NCBI RefSeq assembly: GCF_000467105.1
Contig: NZ_BATI01000045.1
Span: 1-35,673, forward strand
Direction: 5' to 3'
Length of the DNA: 35,673 nucleotides
Origin: Aquipseudomonas alcaligenes NBRC 14159
GTDB lineage: Bacteria > Pseudomonadota > Gammaproteobacteria > Pseudomonadales > Pseudomonadaceae
Positions 15,977 to 23,549 of the stretch are shown here, in pieces (position 1 is the stretch's first letter; every line of letters starts with the position of its first letter). The notes beneath the pieces were generated by a model. It did no database searches and was not told the origin of the DNA. It worked only from the letters and a program-made list of their open reading frames with translations. The position numbers and the translations under genes were made by a program.

Positions 15977-18283
15977 ATGGCATTGGCACACAACCTCGGC
16001 TTTCCGCGCATCGGCCGCGACCGCGAACTGAAGAAGGCCGTGGAGGCCTACTGGAAAGGCGAACTGGACGAGACCGGTCTGCGCGCCGTCGGCCGCGAGC
16101 TGCGCGCCGCCCACTGGCAGCTGCAGAAGGACGCCGGCATCGAGCTGCTGCCGGTCGGCGACTTCGCCTGGTACGACCAGGTGCTGAGCCACTCGCTGAT
16201 GTTCGGCGTAATACCCGAGCGGTTTCACCAGCACGGCGGCAAGCCGAGCCTGGACACCCTGTTCGGCATGGCCCGAGGCGTGAGCAAGAACACCTGCTGC
16301 GGCGGCGCGCATGCGCAGCCCCTTCTCGCACAAGAGCTAACCAAGTGGTTCGACACCAACTACCACTACCTGGTCCCCGAGTTCACCGCCGACCAGCAGT
16401 TCGCCCTGAGCTGGGAGCAGTTGTTCGAGGAGGTGGAGGAGGGCAAGGCCCTGGGCCACGCCCTCAAGCCGGTGCTGATCGGCCCGCTGACCTACCTGTG
16501 GCTGGGCAAGTGCAAGGGCCGCGAGTTCGACAAGCTTGACCTGCTCGAACGCCTGCTGCCCGTCTACGGCGAGATCCTCCAGCGCCTGGCCGCCCAGGGC
16601 ATCGAGTGGGTGCAGATCGACGAGCCGATCCTCGCCCTCGACCTGCCGCAGGACTGGAAGAACGCCTTCGAGCGCGCCTACAACCTGCTGCAGAAGGAGC
16701 CGGGCAGGAAGCTGATCGCCACCTACTTCGCCGGCCTGGAAGACAACCTCGGCCTGGCCGCCGGCCTGCCGGTGGACGGCCTGCATATCGACCTGGTGCG
16801 TGCGCCGGAACAGTTCCCGGCGATCCTCGACCGCCTGCCGGCCTACAAGGTGCTGTCGCTGGGCGTGGTCAATGGCCGCAATGTCTGGCGTACCGATCTG
16901 GAAAAGGCTCTGGACCTGCTGCAGCAGGCCCATGAGCGCCTGGGCAGTCGTCTGTGGGTGGCGCCGAGCTGCTCGCTGCTGCACAGCCCGGTCGACCTGG
17001 CCCGCGAGGACAAGCTGGATGCCGAGCTGAAAAGCTGGCTGGCCTTCGCTGTGCAGAAGTGCCGCGAAGTGGCCGTGCTGGCCCAGGCCCTGCGCGAGCC
17101 GCAGGCCGCCGAAGTGCAGGCCGCGCTGGCCGAGAGCCGCCAGGTGCAGGCCAGTCGGGCGCAGTCGCCACGTATCCACAAACCGGCCGTGCAGGCGCGC
17201 CTGGCGGCGATCACGGCTGCCGACAGCCAGCGCCAGTCGCCGTTTGCCGAGCGCATTGCCAAGCAGCGTGCGCTGCTCAATCTGCCGCCATTCCCCACCA
17301 CCACCATCGGCTCCTTCCCGCAGACTTCAGCCATCCGCCTGGCGCGCCAGTCGTTCAAGGCCGGCAAGCTGACGGCGGCCGAGTACACCGAGGCCATGCA
17401 CGCCGAGATCCGCCATGCGGTGACCGTGCAGGAACAGCTGGGCCTCGACGTGCTGGTGCATGGCGAGGCCGAGCGCAACGACATGGTCGAGTACTTCGCC
17501 GAGCAGCTGGACGGCTACGCCTTTACCCGTTTCGGCTGGGTGCAGAGCTACGGCTCGCGCTGCGTCAAACCGGCGGTGATCTACGGCGATCTGAGCCGCC
17601 CACAGGCGATGACGGTGGCCTGGATCGAGTACGCGCAGCGCTGCACCGACAAGCTGATGAAGGGCATGCTGACCGGCCCGGTAACCATGCTGATGTGGTC
17701 GTTCCCGCGTGACGACATTTCCCGCGAACAGCAGGCGCGCCAGCTGGCCCTGGCCATCCGCGACGAGGTGGTCGACCTGGAGGCGGCCGGCATCCGCATC
17801 ATCCAGATCGACGAGGCGGCGTTCCGCGAAGGTCTGCCGCTGCGCAAGGCGCAATGGCAAGGCTATCTGGACTGGGCCACCGAGGCCTTCCGCTTGTGTG
17901 CCTCGGGCGTGCGCGACGAAACCCAGATCCATACCCACATGTGCTACAGCGAGTTCAACGACGTGATCGAGTCCATCGCCGCCATGGATGCCGACGTGAT
18001 CACCATCGAGACCTCGCGCTCGGACATGGAGCTGTTGGACGCCTTCGAGCGCTTCGACTACCCCAACGAGATCGGCCCGGGGGTGTACGACATCCACTCG
18101 CCGCGCGTACCGGACAGCAGCGAGATGGTGCGCCTGCTGAAAAAGGCGGCGCAGCGGGTGCCGGCCGAGCGCCTCTGGGTCAACCCGGACTGCGGCCTGA
18201 AGACCCGTGGCTGGGCGGAGACCGAAGCGGCGCTGGTCAACATGGTGGCAGCGGCACGGCAGCTACGGGCGGAGCTGGCCTGA
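15977..18283 (+). CDS. metE: Cobalamin-independent methionine synthase
   Basis: MetE transfers the methyl group from 5-methyltetrahydropteroyltri-glutamate to homocysteine in the cytoplasm. The 768-residue length is normal. The N-terminal half starts LGFPRIGRDRELKKA, and the C-terminal catalytic barrel starts near FPTTTIGSFPQT. The zinc ligands are all present: H654, C656, E678 and C739, each offset by 13 from the E. coli enzyme. The SD is GGAG at 15966-15969. Divergent metR indicates homocysteine-dependent activation. No cobalamin riboswitch is visible in the short leader. Confidence 0.98.
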   Translation: MALAHNLGFPRIGRDRELKKAVEAYWKGELDETGLRAVGRELRAAHWQLQKDAGIELLPVGDFAWYDQVLSHSLMFGVIPERFHQHGGKPSLDTLFGMARGVSKNTCCGGAHAQPLLAQELTKWFDTNYHYLVPEFTADQQFALSWEQLFEEVEEGKALGHALKPVLIGPLTYLWLGKCKGREFDKLDLLERLLPVYGEILQRLAAQGIEWVQIDEPILALDLPQDWKNAFERAYNLLQKEPGRKLIATYFAGLEDNLGLAAGLPVDGLHIDLVRAPEQFPAILDRLPAYKVLSLGVVNGRNVWRTDLEKALDLLQQAHERLGSRLWVAPSCSLLHSPVDLAREDKLDAELKSWLAFAVQKCREVAVLAQALREPQAAEVQAALAESRQVQASRAQSPRIHKPAVQARLAAITAADSQRQSPFAERIAKQRALLNLPPFPTTTIGSFPQTSAIRLARQSFKAGKLTAAEYTEAMHAEIRHAVTVQEQLGLDVLVHGEAERNDMVEYFAEQLDGYAFTRFGWVQSYGSRCVKPAVIYGDLSRPQAMTVAWIEYAQRCTDKLMKGMLTGPVTMLMWSFPRDDISREQQARQLALAIRDEVVDLEAAGIRIIQIDEAAFREGLPLRKAQWQGYLDWATEAFRLCASGVRDETQIHTHMCYSEFNDVIESIAAMDADVITIETSRSDMELLDAFERFDYPNEIGPGVYDIHSPRVPDSSEMVRLLKKAAQRVPAERLWVNPDCGLKTRGWAETEAALVNMVAAARQLRAELA

Positions 18284-18337
18284 CCCCGTGCTAGGCATTC
18301 CGCTCACCCACGTGTGGGAAAGGGTGGGGGAGCAATC

Positions 18338-18730
18338 CCTCTCCCCAGCCCTCTCCCGTGAACGGGAGAGGGGGCGTTGGCGTAGCGCGGATGCAATCCG
18401 GGAGCGGGGTTCGGCTGTGCCGCCATCCCGGATTGCATCCGGGCTACGGTGGGCCTGACGGTGGCGCCGATCTTCCCCTCTCCCTCTGGGAGAGGGGCGG
18501 GGGTGAGGGCTGTCCAGGCGACTCGTGGTTCTTCCCTCTCCCCAACCCTCTCCCGTAAACGGGAGAGGGGGCGCTGGCGTAGCGCGGATGCAATCCGGGA
18601 GAGGGGTTCGGTTGTGCTGCCATCCTGGATTACATCCGGGCTACGGTTGGCCTGACGGCGGCGCCAATCTTCCCCTCTCCCTCTGGGAGAGGGGCGGGGG
18701 TGAGGGTTGTCCAGGCGACTCGCGGTATTT
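18338..18730. repeat. Two tandem copies of a 196-bp palindrome-rich unit
   Basis: The unit at 18338-18533 is repeated at 18534-18730 with scattered substitutions. Each copy holds three dyads: CCCTCTCCCGT-(G/A)-AACGGGAGAGGG, a pair TAGCGCGGATGCAATCCGGG / CCCGGATTGCATCCGGGCTA, and CCCCTCTCCCTCTGGGAGAGGGG. These resemble repetitive extragenic palindromes common in pseudomonads. No gene is supported here; the short ORFs across it are low-complexity translations. The block lies between the convergent metE and PPTase genes and may act as a transcription barrier. Confidence 0.85.
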
Positions 18731-18762
18731 CCCTCACCCCAACCCCTCTCCCGAGGGGGAGA
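18731..18762. repeat. Partial third copy of the tandem unit
   Basis: CCCTCACCCCAACCCCTCTCCCG repeats the opening of the 196-bp unit once more, then stops just before the PPTase stop codon at 18767. Confidence 0.6.
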
Positions 18763-18766
18763 AGAG

Positions 18767-19459
18767 CTATACCGCCACCACGCTCAGCAGATAGCCGTCG
18801 AATTCCACGAAGTGCCCGTCCAGCTCACTGCCGCGCGGCCAGTCGGCATGCAGGTCGAGCAGCAGGCGCAGGCGTGCCGTTGCGCCGTCCACCGCCAGCA
18901 GCTCCGCGTCGTGGAAGTAGAAACGGGTCAGCACCAGCGGGTAGAGCGCCTTGAACAGACTCTCCTTGAGCGAGAAGGTCAGGGTCACCCGCCGGGCGAA
19001 TGCTTCCGGGTCCAGCCCGGCGGCGCGTTGCAGCTCGGTCGGGGTGAGGATCTCGCCGGCCAGCCTGGCGGCGCGCTCGGTGCTCAGGTGCTTCTCCAGG
19101 TCGATGCCCAGGCCGCGCCAGTCGCGCGCCAGGGCGACCATGGCGGCGGCTCGGCCGGCGCCGTGGGTGATGGAGCCGACGGTGCCGGCGGGCCACAGCG
19201 GTGCGCCGTCTTCATCACGCCCCGGCACCAGCGTCTGGCCACAGAGCTGGTGCAGGGCCTCGCGGGCGCACAGGCGGCCGGCCAGGTACTCGGCCTGGCG
19301 CTTGGTCACGCCGCGCACCGGGGTGATGCCGCTATCGGGGAAGTCCTCGGGCCTGAGCTGCGCCGTGTCGAAATGCGCGCTCACCAGCCGGGTGGCGGGC
19401 AGGGGCAACGGCGCGGGGGAGGGCAGCAGTTGGCAGAAAGGCGGGGTGGGCAGGCTCAT
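18767..19459 (-). CDS. pcpS: 4'-phosphopantetheinyl transferase (PcpS/EntD-like)
   Basis: This 230-residue enzyme would move the phosphopantetheine arm of coenzyme A onto carrier proteins of fatty-acid, siderophore and polyketide systems. With the start at 19459, the Mg2+-binding GIDLEK motif holds D120 and E122, and FSLKESLFKAL holds K165, E166 and K170, the Sfp/EntD signature. SITH (96-99) is the CoA-binding histidine region. A longer frame to 19516 exists but its extra 19 residues look non-native. In P. aeruginosa one enzyme, PcpS, serves all carriers; the symbol is given on family and context, not on a verified orthology test. Confidence 0.85.
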   Translation of the reverse strand: MSLPTPPFCQLLPSPAPLPLPATRLVSAHFDTAQLRPEDFPDSGITPVRGVTKRQAEYLAGRLCAREALHQLCGQTLVPGRDEDGAPLWPAGTVGSITHGAGRAAAMVALARDWRGLGIDLEKHLSTERAARLAGEILTPTELQRAAGLDPEAFARRVTLTFSLKESLFKALYPLVLTRFYFHDAELLAVDGATARLRLLLDLHADWPRGSELDGHFVEFDGYLLSVVAV

Positions 19460-19540
19460 GCCCGGCATTCTGCCGTGGCCGGGGTGTGCAGGCCAGGCGT
19501 TTACATTTCTTTGCACAGCAACAACGAAGCACTACAGAGC

Positions 19541-19678
19541 AAACGCTTGTTTCTGGTCAGAATGGGACATGCGTTCCAAGTGGACGCTGGTGAGGTTGTA
19601 GCCGGAGCGGCGAATCGCCCATCCGGTTTTACTCTGCTGATACGAGTGCGGGAGTCCCCAGGGACTCCCGTTTTTTTT
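19541..19678 (+). ncRNA. Candidate intergenic small RNA ending at an orphan terminator
   Basis: The gap between two minus-strand genes (19460-19684) ends in a strong plus-strand terminator although no plus-strand gene precedes it. The 5' end is a guess: TTGCAC at 19511-19516 and TACAGA at 19533-19538 (16-base spacer) give a weak sigma-70-like promoter. The sequence just upstream of the terminator is AT-richer than the neighbouring genes. It may correspond to a known conserved Pseudomonas sRNA, but I cannot name it from sequence alone. Confidence 0.4.
19649..19678 (+). terminator. Strong orphan plus-strand terminator
   Basis: Perfect 10-bp stem CGGGAGTCCC / GGGACTCCCG with a two-base CA between the arms (the loop opens to about four to six bases in practice), followed by eight T residues. 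Read on the minus strand there is no T-run after the stem, so it is not the natural terminator of the dienelactone hydrolase gene. Confidence 0.88.
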
Positions 19679-19684
19679 GCAGCG

Positions 19685-20464
19685 CTAGAACACGTCCTTG
19701 AACAGCGCCTGCATATCGGCCCAGGAGCGCTCGTCGGCTTCCTTCTGGTAGCCCAGGTCGAGGCCATGGCCCTTGTGCGCATCGGCATCCGGGTTGCTGA
19801 AGCCGTGCTTGGCGCCGGGCAGCTCGACGAAGCGGTAGTCGGCGCCGGCCTGGTCCATCTCGGCCTTGAACGCGGCGATCTGCTCCGGGGTGACGAAGCT
19901 GTCGGCGGCGCCATGCTCGACCAGTACCTTGGCCTTGACGCTGCCGGGCGTGGCCGGCGTGGCGGTGACCAGGGCGCCATGGAAGCTCACCACGGCCGCC
20001 AGCGGCAGGCCCTGGCGGGCCATATCCAGCACCACCTTGCCACCGAAGCAGTAGCCGATGGCGGCCAGCCTGGCCGGGTCGGTCTGCGGCTGCGCCTTGA
20101 GCAGGTCTAGGCCGGCCTGGAAGCGTGCCTTGGGGATGGCGGGGTCGGCCAGGGCGGCGTTCATGAAGGCCTTGGCGTCGTCCGGATGCTGGGTGTTGCG
20201 GCCGTCGCCGTACATGTCCACGGCCAGGGCGCTGTAGCCGAGGGCGGCGAGGTCGCGGGCGCGGCGCTTGGCGTAATCGTTCAGGCCCCACCATTCATGC
20301 ACCACGATCACGCCGGGCCGCGGGCCGCTGATGGCGTCGTCCCAGGCGTGGTAACCGACCAGGCGGGTGCCATCGGCGGCGGTGTAGGGGACTTCACGGG
20401 TCTGGATGGCGGCCTGGGCCATAGTGGAGCAGCACAGCAACAGGGCAGTCAGTAGTGGGCGCAT
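19685..20464 (-). CDS. Dienelactone hydrolase family protein, exported
   Basis: A 259-residue alpha/beta hydrolase with a signal peptide (MRPLLTALLLCCSTMAQA). The dienelactone-hydrolase triad is present: C139 in GYCFGG, D188 in HGAADSF and H220 in KHGF; HEWWGLN is the conserved oxyanion region. Known relatives open lactone rings such as dienelactone, but exported members have unproven substrates. The start at 20464 is preferred over an in-frame ATG at 20548 because it puts the signal peptide at the N-terminus. Confidence 0.9.
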   Translation of the reverse strand: MRPLLTALLLCCSTMAQAAIQTREVPYTAADGTRLVGYHAWDDAISGPRPGVIVVHEWWGLNDYAKRRARDLAALGYSALAVDMYGDGRNTQHPDDAKAFMNAALADPAIPKARFQAGLDLLKAQPQTDPARLAAIGYCFGGKVVLDMARQGLPLAAVVSFHGALVTATPATPGSVKAKVLVEHGAADSFVTPEQIAAFKAEMDQAGADYRFVELPGAKHGFSNPDADAHKGHGLDLGYQKEADERSWADMQALFKDVF

Positions 20465-20531
20465 GGATATCTCCCGGTGGATAGAATGGAGGTTGAAGCC
20501 TAGCCGGTCTGCACCGACAGCTGGCCTTCGG

Positions 20532-21404
20532 TTAGCGCTGCGCGTCATCGATGCTGCGCAGCTGGCGTACCACCTCGGCCTCGACAGTACCTTCCGCGCC
20601 GTCTTCGAGGAAGACCGCGCAACTTGCCGTGGCGCCGCGGTACACCGCGATCACGCTGCCCGGCCCGCTGCCGCTGTGTCCGCTCAGATAGAGACCGCCC
20701 GCTTCCGGACCGAGCATCAGGCCCAGACCATAGCCAGGCGCGATCCAAGGGCGCCCGGCAAGCGGGCCGCCGAGCCGGTGCGGCGTGCGCATCTGCTGCA
20801 GCAGCGCCGGCGGCAGGAAGTCGCCGCCCAGCAAGCGCTCCAGCAGCAACGCGGCCTGGTCCAGCGGGCCGACCAGCAGGCCGTGGTAGACCCAGGCGGG
20901 ATCATACCCGGCGGGAGCGCCGGCGCCCCAGTCGGCGCGGCGGCGCGCCAGACGCACCTGCGTCAGGCCCAGCGGCGCCAGTACGCAGCGCTGCAGGGCC
21001 GCGTCCAGCGGCAGGTCCGTGACCCGCTCCAGCAGCCGAGCGACGTACAGGTAGCCGACATTGGAGTAGCGCCAGCCTTGACCCGGCGGATAGCGCAGGC
21101 GGCTGGCGTCGAGGCGCTGCAGCATCTCCTCGGCCGGCCAGGGCGCTGCCTGGCTGGCGACGGCGGCGTGGTAGTCGGCGAGTTCGCCATAGTCCGCCAG
21201 CCCGGCCTGGTGGCGCAGCAACTGGCGCAGGCTGAAAGGGCCGTCGGCCAGCTCGGCGTCCAGCTCCAGCAGGCCGTCGCGCACCAGCGCCAGGGCCGCA
21301 GCCGCGAGCACCGTCTTGCCGAAGCTCCACCAGGGTAGTGCGCTCTGGGTGGGCGCGCGTGTCAGCAGGTGGCCGGCGCTGGCCAGCGCGACGTGCAGGG
21401 TCAT
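20532..21404 (-). CDS. Serine hydrolase, beta-lactamase/class C family
   Basis: This 290-residue protein has the S-x-x-K nucleophile motif SFGK (27-30), the Y-S-N motif (113-115, RYSNVGY) and a late HSGSG, the pattern of class C beta-lactamase-like esterases and DD-peptidases. No signal peptide is seen and the N-terminus is unusually short before the nucleophile. It starts at ATG 21404, whose bases overlap the stop of the DUF502 gene (ATGA, 21401-21404), so translation is coupled. The same frame stays open to 22076, but that part is a shadow of the DUF502 gene. Likely an esterase or peptidase rather than a true resistance enzyme. Confidence 0.82.
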   Translation of the reverse strand: MTLHVALASAGHLLTRAPTQSALPWWSFGKTVLAAAALALVRDGLLELDAELADGPFSLRQLLRHQAGLADYGELADYHAAVASQAAPWPAEEMLQRLDASRLRYPPGQGWRYSNVGYLYVARLLERVTDLPLDAALQRCVLAPLGLTQVRLARRRADWGAGAPAGYDPAWVYHGLLVGPLDQAALLLERLLGGDFLPPALLQQMRTPHRLGGPLAGRPWIAPGYGLGLMLGPEAGGLYLSGHSGSGPGSVIAVYRGATASCAVFLEDGAEGTVEAEVVRQLRSIDDAQR

Positions 21405-22042
21405 CCGCGCGTTGCCGTCGGCGGCGTGATGCCCATCGACACATAGATGCTGGTGAACCTGTCCATGCCCATCTCCGCCGGCTTGACCCATTCCACCGGC
21501 ACGTAGAGCAGGCCACCGCCCACCGGCACCGGCGCGGTGGGCACCAGGATGGCGTGGTAGGCGCGGCCGTCGATCTCGACCGGCTCGGGGTTGGGCAGCA
21601 GCGCCAGCACGGCGGTGCCGTCGCCGCCGAAGAAGCACCACACCGGGCGCATGGCGGCCAGGTCGGCATTGTCCTTCTGGTCGAGCAGACCGACGAAACG
21701 GTCGGCCAGGCCGTACAGGTTGCCGAGCAGCGGGATGCGCCGCAGGGTGCGGTCGAACAGCCGGCGCAGCGGCCCCTTGAGGCCCAGCTGCACGGCCAGG
21801 CCGAGCGGGTAGAGCGCTACCACCAGGGCCAGGGTGCCGAGCAGCCAGGCCAGCTCCGGGCTGCTGACGAAAGGCTGGCCGAGCCCGGCGAACAGCTTGC
21901 CGATGAAGCTGGTCGGGCCGATCAACTGGTTCAGCAGGCTCACCAGCCAGCCCAGCAGGGCCAGCGACAGCGCCAGCGGCAGCAGGGCGATCAGGCCGGC
22001 CAGCCAGGTGGCGAGCAGGGAGTGGAAGCTGCGTTTGAACAT
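21401..22042 (-). CDS. DUF502 membrane protein
   Basis: The 213-residue protein matches DUF502: an N-terminal membrane helix (about residues 9-35), a loop with GKLFAGLGQ, a second helix (about 66-90), then IPLLGNLYGLADRFV and a soluble domain ending VEWVKPAEMGMDRFTSIYVSMG, the conserved family ending. Bacterial DUF502 proteins have no firm function. It is the first gene of a two-gene unit with the serine hydrolase and is divergent from oprH. Confidence 0.9.
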   Translation of the reverse strand: MFKRSFHSLLATWLAGLIALLPLALSLALLGWLVSLLNQLIGPTSFIGKLFAGLGQPFVSSPELAWLLGTLALVVALYPLGLAVQLGLKGPLRRLFDRTLRRIPLLGNLYGLADRFVGLLDQKDNADLAAMRPVWCFFGGDGTAVLALLPNPEPVEIDGRAYHAILVPTAPVPVGGGLLYVPVEWVKPAEMGMDRFTSIYVSMGITPPTATRG

Positions 22043-22112
22043 GGGCGGAAAAATCCTTGTGCGGTAGGCGTGCCAAGGCTAGAGCAAAAGCCCGGCGCAG
22101 CCATGCATTTTC

Positions 22113-22151
22113 GTTCAGCGTTGGTTCAGCAAGGGTTCAGCGGCGGTTCAG
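22113..22151 (+). promoter_or_regulatory. Four-fold direct repeat upstream of oprH, PhoP-type binding site
   Basis: GTTCAG occurs at 22113, 22124, 22135 and 22146, an exact 11-base period (one helical turn) typical of tandem OmpR/PhoP-family dimers. CAACAT at 22163-22168 lies 11 bases downstream and may be the -10, the spacing seen where PhoP replaces a -35. A fifth GTTCAG at 22178 is off phase by one base. Confidence 0.8.
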
Positions 22152-22210
22152 GGCCGCGTTGGCAACATGGTCCCCGAGTTCAGCCACTGTCCCAACGCGG
22201 AGAAAACATC

Positions 22211-22816
22211 ATGAAAAACACCCTGAGCAAACTCGCCCTGGCCACCACCCTGACCTGCGCCGCCGTCGGCGCCAATGCCGCCGACAACTTCGTCGGCCTG
22301 ACCTGGGGCCAGACCGATAACAACATCCAGAAGTCCCATGCGCTCAATCAGAACCTGGACAACCCCAAGCTGGATAAAGTCATCAACGGCAGCGGCACCT
22401 GGGGCGTGCGCGCCGGCCAGGTGGACCAGGACGGCCGCTACTACATGACCTACGAGAACGTCTCCGACAGCTACCAGGGCTACAAGCACCGCCAGCAGAA
22501 CCTGCTGGGCAGCTACGACGTGTTCGTGCCGCTGGGCGACAACGGCACCAAGCTGTTCGGCGGCGCCACCCTCGGCCTGGTCAAGCTGGAGCAGGAGTCC
22601 AGCGGCTTCAAGCGCGACAGCGACATCGGCTACGCGGCCGGCCTGCAGGTGGGTATTCTGCAGGATCTGAATCAGAATGCGTCGATCGAAGCCGGTTACC
22701 GCTACCTGCGCACCAACGCCAGCACCGAGATGGCCCCGCACGACGGCGGCAAGGTCGGCTCGCTGGACCTGCACAGCAGCGGCCAGCTGTACCTCGGCGC
22801 CAGCTACAAGTTCTGA
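22211..22816 (+). CDS. oprH: OprH, outer-membrane beta-barrel of the PhoPQ regulon
   Basis: A 201-residue protein with a signal peptide ending ANA before ADNFVGLTWG. It has the alternating strands of an eight-stranded barrel and ends in F (LYLGASYKF), the outer-membrane assembly signal. GTWGVRAGQ, RQQNLLGSYD, LFGGATLGLVKLEQ and GYRYLRTNASTEM match OprH of P. aeruginosa, which stabilises lipopolysaccharide when Mg2+ is low and helps resist cationic peptides. It is the first gene of oprH-phoP-phoQ and sits directly behind the direct-repeat site. Confidence 0.96.
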   Translation: MKNTLSKLALATTLTCAAVGANAADNFVGLTWGQTDNNIQKSHALNQNLDNPKLDKVINGSGTWGVRAGQVDQDGRYYMTYENVSDSYQGYKHRQQNLLGSYDVFVPLGDNGTKLFGGATLGLVKLEQESSGFKRDSDIGYAAGLQVGILQDLNQNASIEAGYRYLRTNASTEMAPHDGGKVGSLDLHSSGQLYLGASYKF

Positions 22817-22871
22817 CCTACCAGGGAGAAGGCCGGGCGCACAGCCCGGCCTGTCGTGAGGGAGAGCCAGC

Positions 22872-23549
22872 ATGAAGATTCTTGTGGTCGAGGACGAGGC
22901 GCTGCTGCGCCACCACCTGCACACCCGCCTGGGTGAGCGTGCGTTCGTGGTCGATGCCGTCGCCGATGCCGAAGAGGCGCTGTACCGCGCCCAGGAATTC
23001 AACCACGACATCGCCATCGTCGACCTCGGCCTGCCCGGCATGAGCGGTCTGGACCTGATCCGCCAGCTGCGCGGCCAGGGCCGCAGCCTGCCGATCCTGA
23101 TCCTCACCGCCCGCGGCAACTGGCAGGACAAGGTCGAGGGCCTGGCCGCCGGTGCCGACGATTACCTGGTCAAGCCGTTCCAGTTCGAGGAGCTGGAAGC
23201 GCGCCTGCACGCGCTGCTGCGCCGCTCGGTCGGCCTGGTGCAGTCCAGCGTCGAGGCCGGCCCGCTCAAGCTCGACCTCAACCGCAAGCAGGCGCTGGTC
23301 GATGAGCAGCCGCTGGCGCTCACTGCCTTCGAGTACCGCATTCTCGAATACCTCATGCTGCACCCGCAGCAGGTGGTGTCCAAGGACCGCCTGATGGAAC
23401 AGCTGTACGAGGGCGAGGACGAGCGCGACTCGAACGTCATCGAGGTGCTGGTCGGGCGCCTGCGCCGCAAGCTGGAAGGCGCCTGTGCGCTCAAGCCGAT
23501 CGACACCGTGCGCGGCCAGGGCTACCTGTTTACCGAGCGCTGCCGATGA
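22872..23549 (+). CDS. phoP: PhoP response regulator
   Basis: This 225-residue OmpR-family regulator has acidic residues E7/D8, the phosphorylation site D51, T79 and K101 in the receiver domain, then a C-terminal winged helix ending LVGRLRRKLE and RGQGYLFTERCR. The sequence matches Pseudomonas PhoP closely, including ILTARGNWQDKVEGLAAGADDY. It activates its own operon through the upstream repeats. It starts 55 bases after oprH with GGGAG ahead of the ATG, and its stop overlaps phoQ by four bases. Confidence 0.97.
   Translation: MKILVVEDEALLRHHLHTRLGERAFVVDAVADAEEALYRAQEFNHDIAIVDLGLPGMSGLDLIRQLRGQGRSLPILILTARGNWQDKVEGLAAGADDYLVKPFQFEELEARLHALLRRSVGLVQSSVEAGPLKLDLNRKQALVDEQPLALTAFEYRILEYLMLHPQQVVSKDRLMEQLYEGEDERDSNVIEVLVGRLRRKLEGACALKPIDTVRGQGYLFTERCR

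Noticed and set aside
19478..19492. Possible sigma-54 promoter TGGCCGGGGTGTGCA before the candidate sRNA
   Set aside because: The spacing between GG and GC is 9 instead of 10 bases, so it does not fit sigma-54.
21405..22076. Upstream extension of the serine hydrolase to 514 codons
   Set aside because: The extension overlaps the DUF502 gene in another frame and is Pro/Ala/Gly-rich; the ATGA start at 21404 is supported by coupling.
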